Assembly: GCA_015501055.1 (NCBI GenBank)
Contig: JADNYV010000123.1
Location: 46,387-110,386, forward strand
Direction: 5' to 3'
DNA length: 64,000 nt
Source of the DNA: Mucidula mucida
Taxonomy: Eukaryota > Basidiomycota > Agaricomycetes > Agaricales > Physalacriaceae
The notes under the pieces: generated by a model
Seen by the model: the letters and a program-made list of their open reading frames with translations, nothing else
Told to the model about the DNA's origin: nothing
Databases searched by the model: none
Shown: piece by piece, positions 33,516 to 43,290 of the stretch
Layout: each line of letters begins with the position of its first letter
Numbering within the stretch: the stretch's first letter is position 1
Made by a program: the position numbers and the translations under genes

Positions 33516-34279
33516 TTATGGACGAATTGCCTGAACCAACGCATGTCTGGCCGTGTGCACAGTATATTGTTGGAAGGAGCTGGGACTAGTGCCATCGCCC
33601 TATGACAGGAGATGAGTAAGATCGTGGGAGGGTAGGAACACAATCATACCACGAAGTTTCCCGGGAATCCAACATCGAAGGGCAGGACGCCCTCGAGATA
33701 AGCAATCTGTTCCGTGGAGAGCGCAATGTCAAGCGCCTCGACATTCGAGAGCAGGTGTTCGACCTTGCGTCCACCGACCAATGGGAACACATAGGGCGTC
33801 TTCTGCATGACATAGGCAAGGGCGACTTGAATAAATCGTGAGATCAATTTAGGTATGATCGCGGGGAGAAAGCTCTTACCAGCACGAATGTTCTTGGTAT
33901 CAACCTCCTCACCAACCTTTTCAAGAGCCTTAGAAATCTTGATCTCATTTTCCGTCCGCTCTCAGCCTCCCATGCCCACTAGCGCACGACCCTTTTCACC
34001 GGATGCCCTTCGTTCTTCGTCTTCTGCATCGGTGCGGAACTTGCCTCCACCGAGAACATCCCATGGAGCAAGAGCAAGACCTGGCAGCGTTTTAATATCG
34101 TTCTGACGCCCATGGTGAACTAATATACCAAGGTTACGGGCCATTGGGATGATTTCACGTTCAAATGCCCGGTCCATGATATTCCAGTGTCCTTGATAGA
34201 TGACGAAAGGCGTCTTGCCGTGGGCCTGCGCATACATATTCGCCCTGGACACTACCCAAGCCGGGGTGTCGGAGATACC
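33516..34279 (-). pseudogene. Aryl-alcohol dehydrogenase (aldo/keto reductase) pseudogene, 5'-truncated
   Basis: On the minus strand the frame starts inside the barrel with GISDTPAWVVSRANMYAQ just after an acceptor (CATAG|GG at 34280), then [60 protein letters not shown], and ends VQAIRP-stop at 33516. These are landmarks of the fungal AAD branch of aldo/keto reductases (NADPH-dependent aryl-aldehyde reduction in lignin degraders). The first half, with the catalytic Asp/Tyr/Lys, is missing: upstream DNA is an A-family fragment. A TGA at 33962-33964 breaks the frame between GMGG and ERTENE. Introns near 34130 and 33650 are still recognisable. Confidence 0.75.
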
Positions 34280-34285
34280 CTATGC

Positions 34286-34995
34286 ATAGAAATAAGACTT
34301 CGTTCTCCGCACTACGCGATCTGCACCAGCTGTATTCCCTGAGTCAAAATGCAACCGTGACCGACTTTGACAGTCGGTTCCGCATCACTAGAGATTTTCG
34401 CAAGACACAGGCCAAGATAACAACGCTTAGCGCTCTTACTATTGACGACTCTCGTGCCTGCTACCGTCCCTTCCTTGAATATCTAGAGGAGCGCGTCCTG
34501 TCCACAAGCCGCAATGTTATTTCGAAAGGTCGCAGGAAGCTCGCCAAATTGGACGATGCGATTCAGGACATGGAATACGATGTTATTGCCCTGCCTTGGT
34601 TTACACGCTATTTGAGCAGTCTCACACAATTATCTCATGTCTGGCAGGAATCCCTACAGGCTCTGAGCGACATTCAATCCGCATTACAGGTTTCTTCGCA
34701 ACATAGAGACGGTACATGGCAATCTACAGCTCATGGCACGCTACTCTGACTGGATGCTATCTCACCTAAGTTGAACTATAATACTGTAGGATCCATATGT
34801 TATCAAGTAGTCTGTGTGAGTAGGCGGGCCCATCTTTATGTATCATTGATTTCCAGTGTACACCACTTAAATCCTGAACTACAGAGATCGAGTGCCAGTG
34901 AGTACGACAGTGTAGCTCTCTTTTATCTGACCATGATGCTAATTTACTCCAGAAGTAGTCCTAGAATCCCTATACCGTAACCCGCCAGCATTGTG
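34286..34995 (+). pseudogene. A-family fragment with 3' flank (inverse duplicate of the A1 3' region)
   Basis: Begins within the third A-family exon (FSALRDLHQLYSLSQNAT), then RITRDFRKTQAKI, ACYRPFLEYLEERVLST and IALPWFTRYLSSLTQLSHVW, and breaks down near 34700. The following non-coding DNA also matches the inverse of 14641-14850. It is closest to A1 and less decayed in the kept part. Its left edge coincides with the truncation point of the aldo/keto reductase. Confidence 0.65.
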
Positions 34996-36274
34996 CTTTA
35001 TGTCACGAATTGCCTCTATTCTGTTGCCCCCACCTTGGTCCACCTCGTCATCGTGTTAACACCACACTCTTCCATCATCACATATTATACGCTCCGGGTC
35101 CAATCCGCACTGCCTTAGCCCAGGCCTGATCCAGGTATAGCCCAGCAGCATAGCCTGTCACCTGTCCATCATCCCATGACGCAATCTACACTGCCTCTTG
35201 TTTAACTTTGAGCCATTCTATTGTTTACACAGTCACAGACTCTTTATATATATACACGGCCTTTCTAGGTAGATTCCTCAGTTCGTCAACTTCATCTCTA
35301 CACTGTTCGGTAGCTTCCTGCACTGTATTGAGCCTGACCTGCTCATACCTCACCCTATTATTATCTCTGCCTCTCGTCTCCATTGTTCTTCCGTCTTTGT
35401 GCGACTTAGGTGGTTGTTTGGTTTACGCCAAACTCTGTCCTTAACACTTTGACAAACTCTTCTACACCCACCTCGCTGCCTTGCTTGTGCATGCCTGCCA
35501 ACTAATCAGTCAAACCCAGACCCAACCTTGCCCCCCAAGCTACTTGTTTGTGTTTGAAAGATATGCCGCCTCCTTGTACATTGATCACTGAAGAGCTTAA
35601 TTTCAAAGTGCTGCCTTGGGCTATACAGGTTTAATGTTGCCAGTTCCCATGTGAGCTTCGCCCATGCACCAACAAGCCTTCATCATTGCGCGCTTCTTCG
35701 CTAACGTTGAGCCACCCTCGCTTCCTCCTGGTGTTGTCTTTAACAAAACCAACGGAAACCACTGGATCATCAACCCCGCCGGTGACTGAGACACAACCTA
35801 CTTTGATAACATCAAAGAATCCTGGAACATCCCTGCGGAAGACGGTGAAAAAGTCTACCTCAACCCAGAAGACTTTGCCGGTGCCCAATGTCACTTAGAG
35901 CAAAGCCGCAGAGACCTAGCACAGAGAGCTGCTACCTCAAGAGAGGCCCCAGCTGAGTTATCATTACAACCAGTACCAGTCACTCACTCACTACCCCCGC
36001 CGTCCCCAGAACTGGTTCAAACCTAGGAATCTGCACCCATATCTCCTGTATTATCCCTGGTCTCTAAACCCCATACCCCAATTTCCAACACCGCCTTGCC
36101 AATCCCTATTGATCTCGGCCTTAATTCACCTGATCCCAATTTCCCATCATTCTCGCCATCTCCCCCTGATCCACCCCAGTCTAATCTCCCCGCTCCTAAC
36201 CCTGCCATGTCTAACATCTCTGAACATGGTGCCAAGCTTGACACTACCATGGTGACTGCGCCATGTCTAGCACC
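34996..36274 (+). mobile_element. Old Ty3/Gypsy element (B-type), 5' part, split by Gypsy copy 1
   Basis: Similarity to the A1 3' flank ends at about 34995. A stretch beginning TGTGCTTTATGTCACG and ending CTCTGTCCTTAACA near 35446 could be the 5' LTR (it has a TATATATATAC at about 35236), but no partner LTR remains to prove it. From 35647 a frame reads MHQQAFIIARFFANVEPP and later DNIKESWNIPAEDGEKVYLN, with stops near 35787 and 36025, then Pro/Ser-rich sequence to the insertion of copy 1 at 36275. It continues beyond copy 1 at 43291. Confidence 0.45.
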
Positions 36275-36803
36275 TGTTATGAATCGCCACATTTTCACAT
36301 TTTCAATCTTATCATATCTTATCGGGGGGCTTGTCTTATCAACCAACGGACTGTTTCATCATCTGTTTCGTCACCGATCGTACTCCTTTTCATTACCGAA
36401 GCCGTACTCATGTCGGACACTCACCCAACACATGGATGACATCATACATGCCGATACCTCATGGACTCCCTATTGTATACACACCGCCAACACTCGTAGC
36501 ACACATGGTCGTTTCAGTATTATTACTTACATGCAGTTACCACTCGTATTTAATGGTTTCATGGACTAGTAGCATACAACACTGGGTCAAGGGCGTGGAG
36601 TTATCCCTAGCGGAAACACGTATGGACAAGGAGTCCCAAACACAGGCTTACTAGTATATAAGCAGTAGTATAGTATCATTGTACTTTAGTTCCGATCTCG
36701 TTTATACACCTGGCCTAGCCTAGTCTTACAAACGCGAACGCTTTTTTCCTTAGTTCTTGCTGTGGTACCTGGTTGAGTCTCGTGGCTTAGTCAGTCGCTA
36801 ACA
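36275..36803 (+). repeat. 5' LTR of Gypsy copy 1
   Basis: 529 bp, TGTTAT...TAACA. A TATA box, TATATAAG, lies at 36655-36662. Confidence 0.92.
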
Positions 36804-37400
36804 GAAGATCGGAACTACTTTCTACCACCTACCACACATCCCTGATCGTCGATCAGCACTTCGCTGTTTGATCATCGCACATTCCCCATCCCCTTTCCTG
36901 TTTACAGATCGACGGATTCCTAATCCTAGCGCACGTCCGCATACGTGTGTATTGGTCCCAGTAGCGCCGGCTAACAGTTAGAGATAACTGCCTCGGGTGC
37001 TGGAAGTAGCCGCTCTCACGAGAACGAACTTTTGGCAGTTGCACTTCAGTGGGCGCTGTTTACGGGTCAACCCCCGTTCCCAGGAAAACTTTGGCTTACC
37101 TCACACCAGAGGGACGTCGGCTGGGCAATTGCAAACTTGTGACGAGCTCTTGGGCTCCGTAGATACGTAGTCAGTAGTCGGTAAAATAGTGTAGACAGTT
37201 ACGATACCTACCTACTTTACTTACCTTACGATACACATCATCATTCCCCACCCTACCAAGTCCTGGATTCTATTTCAGATCTAGGCGATCCCTCCCTATT
37301 CATCCAAACCTCTATTCCTTCACCCGTTTCATCCAAATCCGCATCACCCATATCCCCACTTTCACCCTTTCACTCTCCGATCCCATCACCCCGATCCATC
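36804..37400 (+). other. Leader of Gypsy copy 1
   Basis: Untranslated region between LTR and gag. A primer-binding site should lie immediately after 36803 (GAAGATCGGAACTACTTTC), but I cannot match it to a tRNA by eye. The sequence is conserved in copy 2 (62000-62487, inverse). Confidence 0.5.
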
Positions 37401-38330
37401 ATGTCCAACGAAGCACCTGAAGTCGCTCATCACACACCCGCTCATCACGCCAATGATGAAACCAAAGGCCGATCCCTTGTCAACAAGCCTTATGACTATG
37501 ACGGGGATAAGTCCAAGTACAAGAGCTGGTGGTGATCGATGTTCACATACATCCGTGATAAGAAGAATAACCTCACATCAGACTCCGAAAGGATTGATGT
37601 TGTTCTCTCCTACATCCGAGGAGATCACGTTGATGCATGGGTCCAGAACTACTCGGACCAGAACTTTGACGAGGAGGAAGAGGAATGGACAGTCTCTTGG
37701 ACTGAGTTCAAGGAGAACTTGAAGGAGCGATTTGTGGACTCCAACCTCGCGCGAGACGCGCAAGATCAGATCGAACGGTTGCGCCAGGGGCAAGACACCG
37801 CTCAAGATTTCTTTCAGAAGTTCGAGGTCCTGCTTACTCAGGCGGAATACTCGAAGGATGACGCATTTGTTATGCGACTTCTCGAGACCAATGTCAACGA
37901 GAAGATCATCGACCAGATCTATGGCAGCCGAGATGGGTTGCCAAAGAAGTACAAGGATTGGAAGGCGCAGATCATTCAGATCAATCAGCTATGGAGAAGG
38001 CGGGCGGCGAGCAAGAGGTCCGGCATGCAGGTCCGGCCCCAAGCTCCGCAGGCGGCTACATCGAGAGTCAACCCTACGAATCCACCCCCAACGCCAATCA
38101 CACGACGAGATGCCACCGGCGTTACCTATGGAGGAGCCGGCAGACCGATGGACATTGACAACGCACGTCGAAGAGGACTTTGCTTCAGCTGTGGCGAACA
38201 CGGCCACGTCAGCAGGTTCTGTCCGAAGAAGGGTCGACCCCAGACAATTCGGGGTTTATGGACCGAGATGAATGACGAAGAGAAGAAGAAGCTGGCCGAA
38301 GAGTTGGGTTTTGCGAAGCTCCCGCAGTAG
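37401..38330 (+). pseudogene. Gypsy copy 1 gag with one nonsense codon
   Basis: Starts MSNEAPEVAHH at 37401; a TGA at 37533-37535 interrupts SWW-SMFTYI, where copy 2 has CGA (Arg). The rest encodes a capsid-like retrotransposon gag region (WTEFKENLKERFVDSN, QDFFQKFEVLLTQAEY) and a CCHC zinc knuckle CFSCGEHGHVSRFC at about 38181-38222. It ends in TAG at 38328-38330. Pol is entered by a -1 shift just before the stop. Confidence 0.88.
38306..38312 (+). promoter_or_regulatory. Candidate -1 ribosomal frameshift site between gag and pol
   Basis: The heptamer G-GGT-TTT is in the right register in gag (codons TTG GGT TTT), 15 bases before the gag stop. A -1 slip continues as [17 protein letters not shown] directly into the pol frame with no stop. 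The same heptamer is kept in copy 2 (60992-60998, inverse). No downstream pseudoknot was evaluated. Confidence 0.6.
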
Positions 38331-41300
38331 ACGCAGTCCTGCCGGAGCAGTCATCAAGGAAAGGGTCGTCAGATGCAGAATCTATTTACAGTACGGGTAC
38401 TGAAACATCTAAAATATCATCGACGACTTTACCACCAAAACCTGCGAAAGAAAGATTTGAGCCAAATACGCCCGAGTGGATCGCACAACGGCTAAGAGAG
38501 GATGACGTGTCGAGAGCAGTGGGAATTTTGAGAGCATGGATGCCGGAGCGGAGAGAGAGAGAAGTGACGGAGGAGAAGGTGATGGCGATCAGAGCGTTGA
38601 CAAAGGAAGCTGCGGTGGAAGTTGTGACGGAGTTGAAAAAGTCGAGGAAGTACATCCGGGGAACAAAGGGGCAGGACATGAAACTCCGAGTAACCATAGA
38701 GAGCGTACACACAGGCTCTGAATGGGAAACGAGTGCCCTTCTTGACAGTGGAGCAACGGGTTCTTGTGTCAATAAAGAATTCGTCGAAAAGAACGGACTC
38801 CCGATCAAGGAGTTACCGGTCAAGCTCCCTGTTTACAATGCGGATGGAACCCTAAACGAGGGAGGAGCAATCGAAGGTTTTGTGGAGGTCCGGATGAAGA
38901 TCGGAGATCACGCCGAAAAGATTGAGTTGGCCGTCACCAATCTCGGCAAAACAAGTATCTTTTTGGGGCTAGATTGGCTACGATATCACAACCCCACGAT
39001 CAACTGGACGGAATCCACATTGACCTTTGATCAATGCCCAGACCGCTGCGGCTATCTACCCGAGTACAACTCACCGGAAGATGAAGGAGAAGACGTAGAA
39101 GAGAAGTTGGAAGAGGGAGAGCGTTTGTTCTGGATGGACTGGGACAACTATCGCAAAAGCGGAGAAAAGCTGAGATCACAACAGCCTTCATCCGCTGCTG
39201 CACCTTACATTGAGGAATTCTCCGATGTATTTAGCAAGGCGGACTTTGACAAGCTACCGGAGCGAAGACCTTGGGATCACGCGATAGAACTTACGCCTGG
39301 TTCCAAACCGGTTGACTGCAAGGTTTATCCCCTTAGCCCATCCGAGCAGAAGGCGTTAGATGAGTTCCTGGAAGAAAACATACGCACGGGACGCATACGG
39401 CCATCAATCTCACCCATGGCGTCACCATTCTTCTTTGTCAAAAAGAAGGACGGAAGCCTTCGGCCAGTGCAGGATTATCGGAAGTTGAACGACATGACAA
39501 TCAAGAACCGATACCCCTTGCCGTTGATTCAGGAGCTTATCGACAAGTTGAAGGGAGCAAAGGTTTTCACGAAGATGGATGTCCGATGGGGTTACAATAA
39601 CATCCGGATCAAAGAAGGTGATGAGTGGAAAGCGGCGTTTAGAACAAATTGAGGCCTGTTCGAGCCCTCAGTCATGTTCTTCGGACTTACAAACTCGCCG
39701 GCAACGTTCCAATCGTTCATGAATCACATTCTGAAGGAATTGATTGATGACGGACATGTTATCGTTTACTTGGACGATATACTTATCTTTACGAACACTC
39801 TCGAGGAGCATAGACAGATTGTACGAAGGGTATTAGAAAGATTACGAGTAAATAAGTTGTATTTAAAACCCGAGAAATGTAGTTTTGAGGCACATACTGT
39901 AGACTACTTAGGAGTTATTGTTGGAGGAGGAGAAGTGAAGATGGATCCGGCAAAAGTGGCCGTAGTGAAGGAATGGAAGGAGCCGACGAAGAAGAAGGAA
40001 GTACAGTCATTCCTGGGCTTCTGCAACTTTTACCGACGTTTCATCCGGGGATTTGCGGGAGTAGCGAAGCCATTGACATTGCTAACCGGGAAGGGCGAGT
40101 GGGTTTGGGGCATGGAGCAGCATGAGGCGTTTGAGGAGTTGAAGCGGAGGATGACGGAAGAACCCGTTCTGATCGTACCACACGACGACGGCAAGTTTCG
40201 AGTTGAGGCAGACTCCTCAAACTATGCGAACGGGGCGGTTCTTTCCCAGTTGGTTGACGGAAAATGGAGACCAGTAGCCTTTCGGTCTCGCGCGCTGAAC
40301 GAAGTTGAGCGCAATTATGAGATCTACGACAAAGAGATGATGGCTATTATGGACTCGATCGACGACTGGCGGCAGTATCTTCTAGGCGCTAAGGAGACAG
40401 TGGAGGTTTTCACCAATCATCAAAACCTCCAGTACTTCCGGAAGCCACAGAAGTTGAATCGGAGGCAGGCGAGATGGGTTACGGAGTTGGCGGAGTATGA
40501 TATACAGATGATTCACAAACCGGGCAAGACGATGGGGAAAGCTGATGCCTTGTCAAGGATGACAGGCCTTGAGAAGGGGGAAAAAGATAACGAAAACGTT
40601 GTTTTACTAAAACCGGAGTTTTTTATATCACAAATTCAATTTTCTTTACATACAGTAGCTACACCGGAGGATGAATTACTTAACAAAATCAAACAAAGAA
40701 AAGGAAACAAGGACAGATACGTACAAAAAGCATTAGAAAACAAAGAAAAAGGATGGGAAGAGAAGGAAAATGGACTTATTATATGGAAAGATCGTATTTA
40801 CATACCGAAGGACAAGGAATTGCGGGGAAAAGTTATTGGAATGCATCATGATGCACAGCTTGCAGGGCATCCGGGACGGTACAAGACTCTCGAGTTGATC
40901 ACACGCACCTATTGGTGGCCAGGAATTAGCCGAGACGTCCGCGAATACGTGGAAGGGTGTCAAAAATGCCAAGTTACAAAGTCACATCGCACAAAACCGG
41001 CTGCACCCCTCCATCCTATAGACGTACCAAGCGAACCATGGGAGAAGGTTGGGACGGACATGATCGGCGAGTTGCCGGAGTCGGGAGGATACAATGCGAT
41101 CAGCACGTTTGTGGACCATTTCACAAAGCGGTTACGCATTATACCAACACACACCACCCTGACGTCAGAAGGCATGGCTCGTATTTACCGCGATCGAATC
41201 TTCCCCATACATGGATTGCCGCAACAGATGATACACGATCGAGGTCCGCAATACCACTCGCGTTTCATGAAGGAGTTATACCGGCTGTTGGGCATTGAAG

Positions 41301-42176
41301 GGAACTTCACGACGGCGTACCATCCACAGGCAAATGGGCAAACAGAACGGTTGAACCAAGAGATAGAACATTTCTTACGGTTATTCGTCAATTACCATCA
41401 GAACGACTGGCATGAATGGTTACCCTCTGCCGAATTTGTTTACAACGATCGGGTACACTCAGCAACCAAGGTTACTCCGTTCTTTGCAGACATGGGCAGA
41501 CACCCCTACAAAGGCACCGCTCCGAAAACGGCATCAAGAAACGAGACTGCGCAGGAGTTTGCCGACGGCATGAGGAAAACATGGGACGAAGTAGGGTCGG
41601 CATTGAAGATGGCAAAAGAGGACATGAAACGGTTTTATGACAGGAAGCGGACAGAGGCAGTGGAGTACAAGGAAGGCGACAAAGTATGGCTGGAAGGGAC
41701 AAATCTCAGCACAGACCGACCAATGAAGAAGCTCGATGACAAACGCTTCGGGCCGTTCAAAGTGATCAAGAAAGTTGGAACAAGCTCTTACAAGCTCCAG
41801 ATTCCTCACACGTGGAAAAGCATCCATCCCGTGTTCAATGGGCCTTGTTGACGCCTTACCACGAGCCCCAATTTCCAACGCAACCCCGAGACACGCGTCC
41901 ACCACCTGTACTGGAAGGAGCTGAACCGGAATGGGAGGTTGAGAAAGTGGTGAATTCCCGGAAGTACCACGGGGGTTTCCAATACAAGGTTCACTGGAAG
42001 GGTTATGGCATACACGAGCAGACATGGGAACCAGCATGCAATCTCAAGAATGCCGATGAAGCCATCCGCGATTTTCACCAACAGTACTCGAACAAGCTGA
42101 AGCCACCTGTGCTTGCTCGAATTGAAGTCCCTATGTCGCAGTTTCCATCCCATTTATTCCGACCTATGCCTCCACC
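38313..42176 (+). pseudogene. Gypsy copy 1 pol (protease, RT, RNase H, integrase, chromodomain), one stop and one frameshift
   Basis: The order of domains is that of a chromovirus-type Ty3/Gypsy element. Protease: [11 protein letters not shown] at about 38738. Reverse transcriptase: [12 protein letters not shown], then the VYLDDILIF active site at about 39760. RNase H: VEADSSNYANGAVLSQ. Integrase: HHDAQLAGHPG...CQKCQ zinc finger, TDMIGELPE, IHDRGPQYHS and ANGQTERLNQEIE (D, D, E). Chromodomain: WEVEKVVNSRKY...HWKGYGIHEQTWEP. A TGA at 39650-39652 replaces the codon before GLFEPSVM. One base is missing near 41840 (VFNG instead of VFNEALL in copy 3), which throws the chromodomain out of frame. 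The coding end is interrupted by the hAT MITE at 42177. Confidence 0.9.
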
Positions 42177-42655
42177 TAGAGATGGACACGAGTCCATACT
42201 CGAGTATATTCGGACTCATCGTATGAGTAACTCTTACCTCAAACCCAATACTCAAGACTCGAGTCTTCACTCGAGACTCTACTCGAATATCTACTCTACT
42301 CGAGAGTACTTCATGAGTCTCGAGTATTCGAGTACTCGAGTACGATCCGAGTATACTCGAGTATACTCACGTATCAGCAAGCAAATTCAAACATAAAGAC
42401 AGTGAAGATTAAAGTAAGTAGGTCGTAAGTGTATCAATACTCACGAATACTCACGAATATAAGAATACTCATGAGTATTCACGAATATTTATGAGTATGA
42501 GTCTATCGAGTATTCGTGGCCCCAAACTGAAACTCTAGACTCACCATAGACTCTAGACTCTACTCTACTCACGTGCGAGTATACTCTTGGCTTGCATGAT
42601 GAGTATGAGTTTATTCGTGAGTACTTTTTTTATTCTATACTCGCGTCCGACTCTA
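42177..42655 (-). mobile_element. 479-bp hAT MITE, internal deletion derivative of the 58-60 kb element
   Basis: The ends are TAGAGATGGACACGAGT and inverse TAGAGTCGGACGCGAGT, with an 8-bp duplication CCTCCACC at 42169-42176 and 42656-42663. In inverse orientation it equals the first 221 bp (58236-58456) joined to the last 258 bp (59749-60006) of the longer element. It is full of ACTCGAG/GAGTACTCG motifs, as is usual in hAT subterminal regions. Confidence 0.9.
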
Positions 42656-42743
42656 CCTCCACCCGATACCAAACCCCTCAACGTCACGCTACCCTCTGCA
42701 GCCCTCATGGAGCGACTCTGGCGCAGAATGGAATTTGCGCCTT

Positions 42744-42753
42744 AAGGAGGGGG
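42744..42753 (+). other. Polypurine tract of Gypsy copy 1
   Basis: AAGGAGGGGG, three bases before the 3' LTR; the expected plus-strand primer. The same tract precedes the LTRs of copies 2 (GGAGGGGG) and 3 (AAAGAGGGGG), inverse. Confidence 0.75.
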
Positions 42754-42756
42754 TGA

Positions 42757-43285
42757 TGTTATGAATCGCCACATTTTCATATTTTCAATCTTATCATATC
42801 TTATCGGGGGGCTTGTCTTATCAACCAACGGACTGTTTCATCATCTGTTTCGTCACCGATCGTACTCCTTTTCATTACCGAAGCCGTACTCATGTCGGAC
42901 ACTCACCCAACACATGGATGACATCATACATGCCGATACCTCATGGACTCCCTATTGTATACACACCGCCAACACTCGTAGCACACATGGTTGTTTCAGT
43001 ATTATTACTTACATGCAGTTACCACTCGTATTTAATGGTTTCATGGACTAGTAGCATACAACACTGGGTCAAGGGCGTGGAGTTATCCCTAGCGGAAACA
43101 CGTATGGACAAGGAGTCCCAAACACAGGCTTACTAGTATATAAGCAGTAGTATAGTATCATTGTACTTTAGTTCCGATCTCGTTTATACACCTGGCCTAG
43201 CCTAGTCTTACAAACGCGAACGCTTTTTTTCTTAGTTCTTGCTGTGGTACCTGGTTGAGTCTCGTGGCTTAGTCAGTCGCTAACA
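42757..43285 (+). repeat. 3' LTR of Gypsy copy 1
   Basis: 529 bp; TATA box TATATAAG at 43137-43144. Nearly identical to the 5' LTR. Confidence 0.92.
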
Positions 43286-43290
43286 GCACC

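Larger units (their letters stand above)
36275..43285 (+). mobile_element. Chromodomain Ty3/Gypsy retrotransposon, copy 1, complete with two LTRs
   Basis: Two 529-bp LTRs (36275-36803 and 42757-43285) start TGTTATGAATCG and end GTCGCTAACA. They bound gag and pol with integrase and chromodomain. The insertion made a 5-bp duplication GCACC (36270-36274 and 43286-43290) in the older Gypsy element. By eye the two LTRs differ at about three positions, all C/T, so this is a young insertion. It contains a 479-bp hAT MITE (42177-42655). It is defective: stops in gag and reverse transcriptase and a frameshift before the chromodomain. Confidence 0.93.

Noticed and set aside
34996..35446. 5' LTR of the old Gypsy element
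   Set aside because: Start and end look plausible, but no second LTR is present to compare, so it is only mentioned as a candidate within the element.
36096..36654. Frames of 107-157 codons across the Gypsy LTR, repeated at 42.7-43.1, 54.9-55.3 and 63.0-63.4 kb
   Set aside because: They lie inside LTRs and recur only because the LTR is repeated.
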